The notes beneath the pieces are model-generated. The model was given only the letters and a program-made list of their open reading frames with translations, did no database searches and was not told the origin of the DNA. A program made the position numbers and the translations under genes. Source: CAVYWD01 sp963772225 (GTDB lineage Bacteria; Myxococcota; Myxococcia; Myxococcales; UBA5297). Taken from it: a DNA stretch of 64,000 nt. The stretch covers positions 463,097 to 527,096 of the forward strand of contig CAVYWD010000004.1 in assembly GCA_963772225.1 (NCBI GenBank). The letters run 5' to 3'. This document shows, piece after piece, positions 1 to 7,937 of the stretch; position 1 is the first letter of the stretch; every line of letters starts with the position of its first letter.

Positions 1-637
1 CGTGGGCCTCAGGGCCGCGGGCCTTCATCTGGAGCCAGGCGGCGCCCTTCTGCGCGACTTGGATGGGGTAGAGGCGCTTCGTGCCAAATCGAAACGTGAA
101 GCCGCCCGCCTCGCCCAGCGCCCACTCGGCGCGGACCTTGTCCGGGTGCTGGTCGACCAGGAACTGGGAGCCGCGCTCACAGCCCAGCTCCTCGTCGGCG
201 ACGGCGGCGAAGACGACGTCCCGCTTCAGCTTCAACCCCGACCGCTTCAGCGCGCCGACCACGGCGGCGCAGGCGGCGACGTGGTTCTTCATGTCCAGCG
301 CGCCGCGGCCGTAGAGCCAGCCGTCGTCGACGTGCGCCGCGAAGGGCGGGTGCTTCCACTCGGCGGCGTCGGCCGGGACGACGTCCAGGTGGCCGGTCAA
401 CAGCAACGGGCCCCCGGCGGTGCCGTCGCCCGGGAGCCGCGCGACCAGGTTCGAGCGCCCGGGCGCCGAGGCGAGGAGCTCGGAGGAGACGCCGTCTTCC
501 GCCAGCCGGTCGGCCAAAAGCTGGGCCGCCGTCGCTTCTCCGCCGGGCGGGTTCGAGGTGTCGACGCGCAGGAGCTCCTGGAGCAGCGCCAGCGCCCGGT
601 CTCCCAGCCCGGAATCCTGCGGCACCGCGGTCGCCAT
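1..637 (-). CDS. M20-family metallopeptidase/deacylase, N-terminal part (runs off the left edge)
   Basis: Only the first 212 residues are in the window; the C-terminus lies to the left. The family (ArgE, DapE, carboxypeptidase G2) holds cytoplasmic two-metal amidohydrolases that remove an acyl or amino-acid group from an amino acid or peptide. Seen: RVDTSNPPG at residues 24-32, the metal-binding GHLDVVP at 82-88, GRGALDMK at 110-117 with the metal-bridging Asp, and the catalytic DEE at 148-150. The last zinc-ligand His would be outside the window. The ATG at 637 is preceded by a GGAGGAG ribosome-binding site. The gene is divergent from uppP. Family call is firm; the substrate cannot be told from this part. 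Confidence 0.85.
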   Translation of the reverse strand, partial: MATAVPQDSGLGDRALALLQELLRVDTSNPPGGEATAAQLLADRLAEDGVSSELLASAPGRSNLVARLPGDGTAGGPLLLTGHLDVVPADAAEWKHPPFAAHVDDGWLYGRGALDMKNHVAACAAVVGALKRSGLKLKRDVVFAAVADEELGCERGSQFLVDQHPDKVRAEWALGEAGGFTFRFGTKRLYPIQVAQKGAAWLQMKARGPEAH

Positions 638-783
638 GCTCCTCCTCCAGCTCTCCCGCGGCGCGGGCGAAAAGGCCCGCCCAACGCTGCCAGGAGCGGG
701 TCCGAAGGACTGTAGCTGAAGCCCTACGGCGCGCCAGGAGGTTTCGCTTGCCGGCGCGCGCGCCTTCCCGTATTGGCCAAGGC

Positions 784-1614
784 ATGAACCTCTTGGAAGC
801 GCTCGTCCTCGGTATCGTCCAGGGCATCACCGAGTTTCTGCCCATCAGCTCCACTGCGCACCTGCGCATTGTCCCGGCGCTGCTCGGCTGGGGCGACCCG
901 GGCGCCGCCTACTCGGCCATCATCCAGCTCGGCACGACCGCGGCGGTCATCGGCTACTTCGCGAAGGACATCGGCCGCGTGGCGGCGGCGTTCTTCTCGG
1001 CGCTCGGGCGCCGCGAGCCGTTCTCCACGCCCGACGCGCGGCTGGGCTGGGCGGTGATCATCGGCACCGTCCCGGTCGCGGTCCTGGGCCTCGCGTTCAA
1101 GAAGGCGGTGGAGAACGAGCTCCGCTCGCTCTACGTCATCGCCTTCGCGGCCATCGGCCTGGCGGTGGTGCTCTTCATCGCCGAGCGGGTGGCCCGCCAT
1201 CGCCGGACGCTCGTCGAGGTCACGCCGGTCGACGGCATCGCGGTCGGCTTCGCCCAGGCCGTGGCGCTCATCCCGGGGGCGAGCCGGTCGGGCGTGACGC
1301 TCACGGGCGGCCTCCTCATGGGCTTCACGCGGGAGGCGGCGGCGCGCCTCTCGTTCCTGCTCTCCATCCCGGCCACGACGGCCGCGGGCCTCTTCGAGCT
1401 GCGCCACGTCCTGCACGCGGCGAAGGGGGGAGAGGTGCTCGCGCCGCTCCCCCTGGCGGTGGGCACGGCGGCGTCGTTCGTCTTCGGCTGGATGGCCATC
1501 GCCGGGCTCTTGCGGTTCCTGCAGACGCGGACCACCCTGGTCTTCGTCGTCTATCGGGTCGCGCTGGGCGTCGGCCTCCTTTTGCTCCTGCACTTCGGTC
1601 TCCTCGCGCCATGA
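784..1614 (+). CDS. uppP: Undecaprenyl-diphosphate phosphatase
   Basis: Integral membrane enzyme that dephosphorylates undecaprenyl diphosphate, recycling the lipid carrier for peptidoglycan and other wall polymers; of the BacA type. At 276 residues it is close to the family norm. Both active-site motifs are present: QGITEFLPISS near residue 13 and PGASRSG near residue 164. Most of the rest is hydrophobic membrane helix. I chose ATG 784 because the N-terminus (MNLLEALVLGIVQG) then matches the family. A TTG at 748, six bases after a strong AGGAGG at 736-741, would add 12 residues and may be the true start. The stop overlaps the next gene by ATGA, so the two are translationally coupled. Confidence 0.93.
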   Translation: MNLLEALVLGIVQGITEFLPISSTAHLRIVPALLGWGDPGAAYSAIIQLGTTAAVIGYFAKDIGRVAAAFFSALGRREPFSTPDARLGWAVIIGTVPVAVLGLAFKKAVENELRSLYVIAFAAIGLAVVLFIAERVARHRRTLVEVTPVDGIAVGFAQAVALIPGASRSGVTLTGGLLMGFTREAAARLSFLLSIPATTAAGLFELRHVLHAAKGGEVLAPLPLAVGTAASFVFGWMAIAGLLRFLQTRTTLVFVVYRVALGVGLLLLLHFGLLAP

Positions 1615-2207
1615 GTCGCGCCGGCCTCTTCGACGAGCTGCGCTCGGCGCTCGCGGCGAAGGAGCCGCGGCGGCTGGGCGAGCTCCTGAGCGGGGTCCGG
1701 CGGGCGAGCGTGCTGGTGCCGCTCTTCGAGGCGGGAGGGGCTCCGCATCTGCTTCTCCTCAAGCGGCCCGACGGCGACTACCGGCACGCGGGCCAAATCG
1801 CCTTCCCTGGCGGCAAGCGCGACGGCGAGGAGACGGCGCTGGAGTGCGCGCTCCGCGAGGCGAACGAGGAGGTGGGGCTCGCGCGCCAGGACGTGGAGCT
1901 CCTGGGCGAGCTCGACGAGTACGACACGGTGGTGACCGGGTTCCGGGTGAGCCCCGTCGTCGGGGTCATCCCGCATCCGTACGCGTTCAAGCCGGACCCG
2001 TTCGAGGTCGAGCGGCTCATCACGGTGCCGCTCGTCCGGTTGCTCGACCCGTCGATCTTCCGGGAGGAGGGCCGGAGCGCGCTCGGGCGGATGTGGCCCG
2101 TCTATTATTATCGCGTCGGCGACGACGTGATCTGGGGGGTCACCGGCGGCATTCTCACGCCGCTTCTGGAAATGATTCGCGCGCTGCCGTCGTGCCCGCG
2201 GGGGTGA
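1611..2207 (+). CDS. Nudix hydrolase, CoA-pyrophosphatase (NudL) type
   Basis: 198-residue protein with a complete Nudix box at about residues 67-90 (GGKRDGEETALECALREANEE, read in parts: GG, then RE, then EEVGL), which binds Mg and hydrolyses a nucleoside diphosphate linked to another group. The preceding GQIAFPGG is typical of the CoA pyrophosphatase (NudL/CoAse) branch, which cuts CoA to phosphopantetheine and 3',5'-ADP. It overlaps uppP by ATGA and is followed 46 bases later by an MBL-fold hydrolase on the same strand, so all three may be one transcript. The branch assignment is inference from the short motif. Confidence 0.85.
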   Translation: MSRAGLFDELRSALAAKEPRRLGELLSGVRRASVLVPLFEAGGAPHLLLLKRPDGDYRHAGQIAFPGGKRDGEETALECALREANEEVGLARQDVELLGELDEYDTVVTGFRVSPVVGVIPHPYAFKPDPFEVERLITVPLVRLLDPSIFREEGRSALGRMWPVYYYRVGDDVIWGVTGGILTPLLEMIRALPSCPRG

Positions 2208-2253
2208 CGGAAGCGCGGCTTCGGCGAGGCGCGCCGCCTTACAACTGAGAACC

Positions 2254-2892
2254 ATGGACCTGTTCGTCAAAGCGCTGGCTTCGCCTCCCTTCGGAGAGAA
2301 CACCTACGTCGCGGCCGATCTCGAGACGCGCAAGGCGCTCCTCGTCGACCCGGGCGGCGACCTGAGCCCGCTCGAGGACGTCCTTTCCCGCGAGCGGCTC
2401 GAGCCGGTCGCCATCGTCGCCACGCACGCGCACATTGACCACGTCGCCGGCGTCGCGGCCGCGAAGGCGCGCTTTCAGGTCCCGTTCTGGCTCCACGAGG
2501 CCGACGCCCAGTGGCTCGAGGGGTTGGACCTGCAGGCCATGATGTTCGGCTTTCCGCGCGGCGAGACCCCGAGCGTCGACCGCTGGCTCAAGGGCGGAGA
2601 CGCCGTCGCGCTCGGGGCGCAGTCGGGGCTGGTGATCCACGCGCCCGGCCACACCCCGGGCGGAATCTGCCTCTACTTCGCTGGGGCGGGGGTGCTCTTC
2701 ACCGGCGACACGCTCTTCGCGAACTCGGTGGGCCGGACCGACTTGCCCGGCGGCTCGCTCCCGGACCTGGTGACCTCGCTCCGCTCGCGGATCTATCCGC
2801 TGGGGGACGACGTGGTCTTCTACCCCGGTCACGGCCCTGCCGGCCGGCTCGGGGACGAGCGCGTCGGCAATCCGTTCATCGCCGGGGAGTGA
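2254..2892 (+). CDS. MBL-fold metallo-hydrolase (glyoxalase II-like)
   Basis: 212 residues with the metallo-beta-lactamase fold signature THAHIDH at residues 60-66 (HxHxDH), further metal ligands in the GHTPGG segment and in FTGDTLF (Asp), and a late His in PGHGP. This set and the length match the glyoxalase II / YcbL group of cytoplasmic hydrolases, usually acting on thioesters such as S-lactoylglutathione, but several unrelated activities share the fold. Start ATG at 2254 gives a natural N-terminus; the ribosome-binding site is weak. Substrate unknown. Confidence 0.85.
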   Translation: MDLFVKALASPPFGENTYVAADLETRKALLVDPGGDLSPLEDVLSRERLEPVAIVATHAHIDHVAGVAAAKARFQVPFWLHEADAQWLEGLDLQAMMFGFPRGETPSVDRWLKGGDAVALGAQSGLVIHAPGHTPGGICLYFAGAGVLFTGDTLFANSVGRTDLPGGSLPDLVTSLRSRIYPLGDDVVFYPGHGPAGRLGDERVGNPFIAGE

Positions 2893-2985
2893 GGGCGGCG
2901 AGAGAGGGCAGGCCCCGGGGGGGGGCAAGCGATCGTGCGGCCGAGCTGTGGAAGAGGCTCTCGAGCGCCGGTAGACTTTGCTCCA

Positions 2986-3075
2986 ATGGACCTATTGCTC
3001 GAGTTCGAGGGCCTCGTCAGGGCCTTTGCGGCATCGGGAGTTGACTTCGGCCTCGATCCCGGGAAGAAACCGTGA
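2986..3075 (+). pseudogene. Possible nucleotidyltransferase (MNT/AbiEii-like) remnant
   Basis: A 29-residue reading frame, MDLLLEFEGLVRAFAASGVD and then FGLDPGKKP. Its first ~23 residues resemble the start of small nucleotidyltransferase-type proteins that normally continue into a G-G-x-A-x-x-x-H catalytic motif. Here the catalytic part is absent and the frame stops at once. The stop overlaps the GTG start of the next gene (GTGA), as in an intact two-gene unit. I read it as the two ends of a deleted gene. The similarity is from memory of the family and is weak. Confidence 0.35.
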
Positions 3076-3593
3076 GCCGCCCGGCGCTCACGGCGGAGGT
3101 GGTGGCCGCGCGGCTCCAGGGGCTGGGCGAATTGTCCAGGCTCGGCCGGTCGCTCCTCGGCGCCCGCGGCATTGGCGTGGCTCGGGATGTCTTCGAGCGG
3201 CGCAGCCTTGCAATCCAGGGTCGGTTGATGCGCAGCGCCTTCGTATCGGTGCGCGCTGGCTTGCCGCGTGAGCTCGAGACGCGAGACGTTCCACTCTTCG
3301 CATCGTTCGCCGGCACCGATTTTCACGTCGGCCGGGAGTTCGATGCGCTCTTGCCCGCTGGGGCGGAGGCCGGAGCCGTCTTCGAGCGGGCAATTCTCGT
3401 CGGGGTCACCCAGCAATACGCGAAGAGCTGGGACCACGCGCCTCGCGGATGGAAGACGGTCTGCGTGCTCCGCTTCCCAGGCGGGATTCCACCCTTGGTC
3501 GACTCGCTTCCCGAGCTCGGCGGTTGGTCGTCCTCAGTCGCCGTTTGGCTCGGCACGCGATGGGACGTGGAGCGGCTGGAAAAGCAAACCTGA
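3072..3593 (+). CDS. Hypothetical protein
   Basis: 173-residue protein with a GTG start that overlaps the preceding short frame. I recognise no family. The N-terminus (AARLQGLGELSRLGRSL) is a charged amphipathic helix of the kind seen in small partners of nucleotidyltransferase-type proteins, which fits the upstream remnant, but this is inference. The rest (for example TDFHVGREFDALLP and KSWDHAPRGWKT) looks like a soluble mixed alpha/beta protein; there is no signal peptide or membrane segment. Codon use looks coding, with G/C at third positions. It may be a decayed or lineage-specific gene. Confidence 0.5.
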   Translation: MSRPALTAEVVAARLQGLGELSRLGRSLLGARGIGVARDVFERRSLAIQGRLMRSAFVSVRAGLPRELETRDVPLFASFAGTDFHVGREFDALLPAGAEAGAVFERAILVGVTQQYAKSWDHAPRGWKTVCVLRFPGGIPPLVDSLPELGGWSSSVAVWLGTRWDVERLEKQT

Positions 3594-3913
3594 ACCTGCG
3601 AAGCCCGTTCGAGCTTGGCCGCACGGGCGTGGCCGATGGCCGAGGTGTCCGCTGCGGTCTGGCAAATCGAGCCCCAACTCGGATGCGAGCCGCGTCCAGG
3701 TCGCGTGGTCGCACGCGACCCTGGCTGGCCAGCCGTTGGAGCGCCTCGATTCTTCCTTCCTTCGCGAGAGTCTGGCCGCCTGCCACTTCTACCGGGACCT
3801 AGGCAAGCGGCCGGCAGGTCCTGCAGGGCGGAGGCGGGCGTTTTTAAGGGATGCAATGGAGGACGGGATGGCCCGTTCAAGAGAGGCAAGATGTTCTGCA
3901 CAGGAGGTAGTCG
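3594..3913 (+). other. Gene-free stretch
   Basis: About 320 bases between the hypothetical protein and the TM2-like gene. I find no convincing coding frame, tRNA or terminator. Frames crossing it are extensions of neighbouring frames. The last bases hold the AGGAGG that serves the gene at 3914. Confidence 0.5.
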
Positions 3914-4141
3914 ATGAGCCGGCCCGGTGTCGCCGCACTGTTGAGCTTCCTCATCCCCGGTATCGGGCAGATCTACAACGGCTGCATCTTGCGGGGGCTC
4001 TTCTGGCTGATCGTGACCCCGGGCGTCTGGATCGGCACGGGTGGGCTCTTCGGCTGGGTCTGCCACCTCATCGCTCCGGCGACCGCCTTCGCGTACGCCG
4101 AGCGCCGGGAGCGGTTCACGCTCCCCGCCTGGCGCGCTTGA
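3914..4141 (+). CDS. Small TM2-like membrane protein
   Basis: 75-residue protein with two predicted membrane helices: ALLSFLIPGIGQIYNG turning into GLFWLIVTPGVWIG, then GLFGWVCHLIAPATAFAYA. The G-x-G-Q-x-Y-N-G turn is the hallmark of TM2-type small inner-membrane proteins of unknown role. ATG 3914 follows AGGAGG with good spacing. Its stop overlaps the TTG start of the lipoprotein gene (TTGA), so the two are probably translated together. Function unknown; family call fairly firm. Confidence 0.75.
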   Translation: MSRPGVAALLSFLIPGIGQIYNGCILRGLFWLIVTPGVWIGTGGLFGWVCHLIAPATAFAYAERRERFTLPAWRA

Positions 4142-4680
4142 CCGCTCCGATTCGAGCGGCGTGCGCGGTCGCCGCCTGCGCCGCGCTCGCGGCGTGCAAG
4201 CCCTCGGGGCCGGACCCGCTGGAAGAGGCGCGCGCGCTGCAGGCCGACATCCGCCGCGCCATCATCACGACCAAGAGCCTGGGGCGGTTCGGCGTCTTCG
4301 CGCTGCTCCAGGAGGACCTCTCGGCCGTCCCGTGTCGAGAGCCGCTCTCGGCGAAGAACCTCGTCTGCGAGGCGCCGGTGGTGGGGCGCGGCCTGATCCG
4401 CCTCACCGCGGCCGAGCCCGCGCTCTCGGCCTCGGGGCGGATTCGCGAGCAGGCGCTGATCGCCGTGGACTACCCGGCCGACTGCTCCTTGCAGAGCTTC
4501 GACTTCAAGACCTTCGACAACGCGCTGCCGCGGCTGCCTGCGCCGGGCGATGGCGCGAGCCAATGGGGCGACAAGTTGGTGCGCGTGACGCATTGGCGAA
4601 GGAAGGGCGAGGGCGGGGAGCGGTGCAGCGCGCGCGTGGAGGTGGCGCCGGCGCTCATGGCGAGGATTCGGGGGGCGTAA
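4138..4680 (+). CDS. Putative lipoprotein
   Basis: 180 residues from a TTG start at 4138. The N-terminus (TAPIRAACAVAACAALAACKPSG) is a short lipoprotein signal with lipobox L-A-A-C, so the mature protein should be anchored to the envelope by its Cys. The mature part has about five further Cys residues and no family I recognise. The TTG was chosen because it sits exactly in the overlap with the TM2-like gene and places a correct signal peptide first; the open frame itself extends far upstream without coding character. Possible role together with the TM2-like protein is inference from overlap only. Confidence 0.65.
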   Translation: MTAPIRAACAVAACAALAACKPSGPDPLEEARALQADIRRAIITTKSLGRFGVFALLQEDLSAVPCREPLSAKNLVCEAPVVGRGLIRLTAAEPALSASGRIREQALIAVDYPADCSLQSFDFKTFDNALPRLPAPGDGASQWGDKLVRVTHWRRKGEGGERCSARVEVAPALMARIRGA

Positions 4681-5016
4681 GGGGCATCGCCGCCCCGGAT
4701 AAGATCGATGCCCCTTCGCCGGTCCGAGGCGACGCCTCGCGCGACGGCCCTCCTTCGGCGGCTTTGCCGCCTGAGTTGAGCGGCGCTCCCCCCTATCTTC
4801 GATCACCCGCCCGAGCATGGACAGGGTGCCCTTGTTGGAGGATGTTCTAATATTTTCGGCGACCGCCGCCCCAGGGAAGGCAGGTCGTAAGGCCGGCGCC
4901 GCGTGAAGCGCTCTCGAGGAACGCCCGCTCGGCGCCCGCGCTTCGATCAGCGCACGAAACGCTTGGCGATTTCTAATTTCATGCACGGTGCGTGACCGTG
5001 ATCGAGGGAGCCGGAC
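4681..5016. other. Intergenic region, no gene seen
   Basis: About 336 bases. It contains a small stem-loop at 4757-4771 (GGCGGC/GCCGCC around TTT) with no T-tract after it, and an AT-rich patch (TTCTAATATTTTC) near 4843-4858 that could be part of a promoter for the following gene, although I see no well-spaced -35. Nothing else is recognisable. Confidence 0.4.
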
Positions 5017-6921
5017 GTGAGCGTGAATTCCAGGATGCCCATGGCGATCTGCAGCGCCGCGCTGCTGGCGGCGTTCGGTTGCTCGGGAGCAGTCGAAGGA
5101 CTTGAGGTTGGGAACGGAGCGGATGGCGGCGGAGGAGGCAGCGACGCCGGAGGCAATGGAGGCCGCGACGCAGGCGCCAGCAGCGACGGGAATTTCAACG
5201 GGCTCCTCAACCCGGATCTCACGACCACGTGGAATCCGGGGATTCTAAATGACGGCTTGACCGGCAATCCGCTCGGCTCGGACGACCTGCCGGTGAGAGA
5301 CACGGTCTGCGCGACCGTGGCGCCGAGCGCTGCCAGCACTCTCCAGAGCGCGCTCAACAGCTGCCCCTCGGGCCAGGTCGTCCAGCTTCAGACGGGCACG
5401 TACTCCATCTCGGCAACGCTCAATATCCCCTCAGGGGTCGTCCTGCGCGGCGCGAGCTCGTCCGGCGCGACCGCCACCATCGTGTCGCTGCAGACCGGGA
5501 AGAGCGGCCCGGTCATTTCAATCGGCCCGGCGAACCTGTACGACCAGGCCTGTTATAACAACAATTTCAGCCCCAGCAGCGTCGCGCTCACCGCCGATGG
5601 CGCCAAGGAGCAGTCGCAGCTCTCGGTTCAGTCCACGAGCAGCTTCGCGGTCGGCGACCTGGCGCTGGTCGACGAAGCCAACACTTCGGAAGTGAACGAC
5701 GGCTCCGGCGGCGCTTTCATGCGATCGCAAGGCCGCGCCATCAGCCAGCGGGTCGAGATCGCCGGCGTCTCGAGCGGCAAACTGACCTTGACCAGTCCCA
5801 TGCACTGGATCTTCCAGACGAGCAGCTCGGCGCAGATCTCGAGGGTGAGCACCGCGGTGACGAAATGGGCTGGGGTCGAGAAGCTCTGGGTCAAGAATGG
5901 GAACAATCTCCTGGCGCCGTTTGGAAAGAACTACCCCGGCGAGATGGCGGGCGGCATCGAGCTCTCCAATGCCGCCCATTGCTGGGTGAAGGACGTGCAG
6001 ACGGATGGGACGCTGGAGGGGATGCACGTCGCCCTGACCGGGACCTACCGCTGCGTCGTTCGCGACAGCCACTTCCACAACGCGAAGGTGTACGGCTTCG
6101 ACCAGGACAACTACGGCGTCGTGCTGCGCTGTGGGGCGGCGGACAACCTGGTGGAGAACAACATCGCCCGGTATATGGACAAGCCCATCCTATTCAACAA
6201 CTCCGGCGGCGGGAACGTGGTGGCCTACAACTACGCCGACAACGCCTGGTGCACGAACGGCAACGAGGAGCTGAACCTCGACGTCCACAGCCCCTTCCCG
6301 CACATGGAGCTCATCGAGGGGAACTGGGCACCGCACATGGGCGCCTCGGCGACGCACGGCAACGCCGGCTACCTCACCTTCTTCAGAAACTACGCGTCGA
6401 GTCAGCAGCCGCCAAACCCGATCGTCTGGGGCCTGACCAACATCACCAGCCAGACCAGCAATGTGCTGGCGGTGCAGTTCGATTCCGTCATGTTGAAGAA
6501 CACCGTCATCGGCAACGTGCTCGGAAGCACGAGCGATGCGTCGCTGGGCGTCCCGACCGACCTAGGCACTGCGCCGCTGTCCGGCACCTATACGGGAGGC
6601 AGCCCGGCCATCTTCGAAAGCCTCGGCCCCATCGCCACGTTGCATGGCAACTTCAACACCGTGAACAAAGCCGTGCTCTGGGATTCGAACATCTCGACGC
6701 GTACGCTTCCTCCCTCGCTCTACCGGACCTCGAAGCCGGGCTGGTGGCCGGACGGCATGGCCTGGCCTTGGGTCGATCCGGTCGCGGCCACCAAGGTCAA
6801 CGCGCTTCCGGCGCAGCAGATTTCCGCCGCTTTCAATTACGCGGCGAGTGATTCAGGTGACTCGCAGAATTGCTCGGGTGACGTGAACAGCACGAGCAAC
6901 GCGTATCTCGAATGCCAGTGA
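5017..6921 (+). CDS. Secreted beta-helix lipoprotein (pectate-lyase-3-like)
   Basis: 634-residue exported protein. A signal segment (CSAALLAAFGCSG) ends in a lipobox-like A-F-G-C, followed by a Gly/Asp/Ala-rich spacer (residues about 30-55) common in myxobacterial surface lipoproteins. The body starts with a pattern typical of pectate-lyase-superfamily right-handed beta-helix proteins (STLQSALNSCPSGQVVQL, then GTYSISATL, then GVVLRG) and continues with many N/G-rich turns. Members often bind or cleave polysaccharide; no catalytic set can be assigned here. The GTG at 5017 follows GAGGGAG; an ATG six codons later is the alternative. The gene stands alone and converges on the PAP2 gene. Confidence 0.75.
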   Translation: MSVNSRMPMAICSAALLAAFGCSGAVEGLEVGNGADGGGGGSDAGGNGGRDAGASSDGNFNGLLNPDLTTTWNPGILNDGLTGNPLGSDDLPVRDTVCATVAPSAASTLQSALNSCPSGQVVQLQTGTYSISATLNIPSGVVLRGASSSGATATIVSLQTGKSGPVISIGPANLYDQACYNNNFSPSSVALTADGAKEQSQLSVQSTSSFAVGDLALVDEANTSEVNDGSGGAFMRSQGRAISQRVEIAGVSSGKLTLTSPMHWIFQTSSSAQISRVSTAVTKWAGVEKLWVKNGNNLLAPFGKNYPGEMAGGIELSNAAHCWVKDVQTDGTLEGMHVALTGTYRCVVRDSHFHNAKVYGFDQDNYGVVLRCGAADNLVENNIARYMDKPILFNNSGGGNVVAYNYADNAWCTNGNEELNLDVHSPFPHMELIEGNWAPHMGASATHGNAGYLTFFRNYASSQQPPNPIVWGLTNITSQTSNVLAVQFDSVMLKNTVIGNVLGSTSDASLGVPTDLGTAPLSGTYTGGSPAIFESLGPIATLHGNFNTVNKAVLWDSNISTRTLPPSLYRTSKPGWWPDGMAWPWVDPVAATKVNALPAQQISAAFNYAASDSGDSQNCSGDVNSTSNAYLECQ

Positions 6922-6975
6922 CTGCGGCGGTCTCTTCCTGGGGTCGGATGACTCGAAACATCGGTTTGCGACTCG

Positions 6976-6996
6976 GACGATCGCCCGCTGATCGTC
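6976..6996. terminator. Stem-loop between convergent genes
   Basis: Perfect 7-bp inverted repeat GACGATC/GATCGTC with a 7-base loop, placed between the convergent beta-helix lipoprotein and PAP2 genes. It is followed on the plus strand by GCAGACTTCTTC rather than a clean T-tract, so intrinsic termination is plausible but unproven. Confidence 0.35.
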
Positions 6997-7034
6997 GCAG
7001 ACTTCTTCGGCCGAAGGGGCGGGCCGCCGCTTGG

Positions 7035-7631
7035 TTAGCGATTCCCGCGGCCCGACGAGCTCGGCCTCACCCCATCTTCCCCCCTCCACCGCCGCCACGC
7101 CGCCCGCGCACCCTGCGCTGCGCTCCACCCGAGCCCGGCCGCCAAAGCGCCCCAGGCGAACCCCGCCGCCACGTCGCTCGGCCAGTGCACGCCCAAACCT
7201 ATCCGGCTCAGCCCCACGAGGAGCGCCACCGGGAAGACCACGAAAGCCGTGCGCCGCTCGGCCAGGAAGGCCACCACCGCCCCCGCCATGTTGTTCGCGG
7301 CGTGGAGGCTCGGCATGGACCCGGACCGGGCGATGGGCACCAACTGGCGGAACGTGCCCGGCGGCAGCGCGAAGCAGGGCCGTACCCGCCCGACGAGCGG
7401 CTTGAGCACGCGCGCTCCGACGCTGTCGGCCAGCGCGATGGCCAAGGTAAGCGCCAGGACGACCCAGGCTGCCTCCCATCGCCGCCTCCAGCAAAAATAG
7501 AGCGAGAGGAGCGCCGCGCTGGCCAAGCCGAACTCCGGCGTGGAGAGCAAGGCGAAGAGCGCGTCCAGCGGCCGGAACCCGAGGCCGTTGACGGCGTGGA
7601 AGACGGAGAGGTCGGCCTCGAAGAAGCTCAT
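7035..7631 (-). CDS. PAP2-family lipid phosphatase
   Basis: 198-residue membrane protein with all three acid-phosphatase motifs: KPLVGRVRP (near residue 77), GSMPSLHAA (near 103, PSLH replacing the commoner PSGH) and SRIGLGVHWPSD (near 140). The motif His residues form and hydrolyse a phospho-enzyme. About five hydrophobic helices place it in the inner membrane, with the active site outside. Family members dephosphorylate phosphatidic acid or undecaprenyl diphosphate; which one here is not shown. Start ATG 7631. Divergent from the activase gene. Confidence 0.85.
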   Translation of the reverse strand: MSFFEADLSVFHAVNGLGFRPLDALFALLSTPEFGLASAALLSLYFCWRRRWEAAWVVLALTLAIALADSVGARVLKPLVGRVRPCFALPPGTFRQLVPIARSGSMPSLHAANNMAGAVVAFLAERRTAFVVFPVALLVGLSRIGLGVHWPSDVAAGFAWGALAAGLGWSAAQGARAAWRRWRGEDGVRPSSSGRGNR

Positions 7632-7937
7632 CGCGTCGGGAGTCTACTTCCGGGGCTCGCATGTCTTCCTGCAAACTGCCCGGCGCGCTCTTGGCGGACC
7701 GGCTCGGCGCGCGGCTCCAGTGTCCCCGCCTGAACGCCCAGGGGCTGCGAACTTCCTTTCGCACCGTGCGCCGACCCGCGAACTATCGTACGCTCTGACC
7801 CGCCCTAACCCCTTGAACCTGGCTCCGAAACAGCCTGGGCCGCAGCTTGCAGATCGCGCGGCGCCCCGCCGCTGTCGTCTGAGCAGAGACGAATCTGGTT
7901 CAACCAACGGGGCGAACAGGGCGAGAGGAGCCGGGAC
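7632..7937. other. Divergent intergenic region
   Basis: About 306 bases between PAP2 (minus strand) and the large activase gene (plus strand); promoters for both should lie here. I cannot identify a clear -35/-10 pair. The last bases hold GAGAGGAG, the ribosome-binding site of the activase. Confidence 0.4.

Noticed and set aside
4757..4771. GGCGGC-TTT-GCCGCC stem as a terminator
   Set aside because: Short and without a T-tract; common by chance in such GC-rich DNA.
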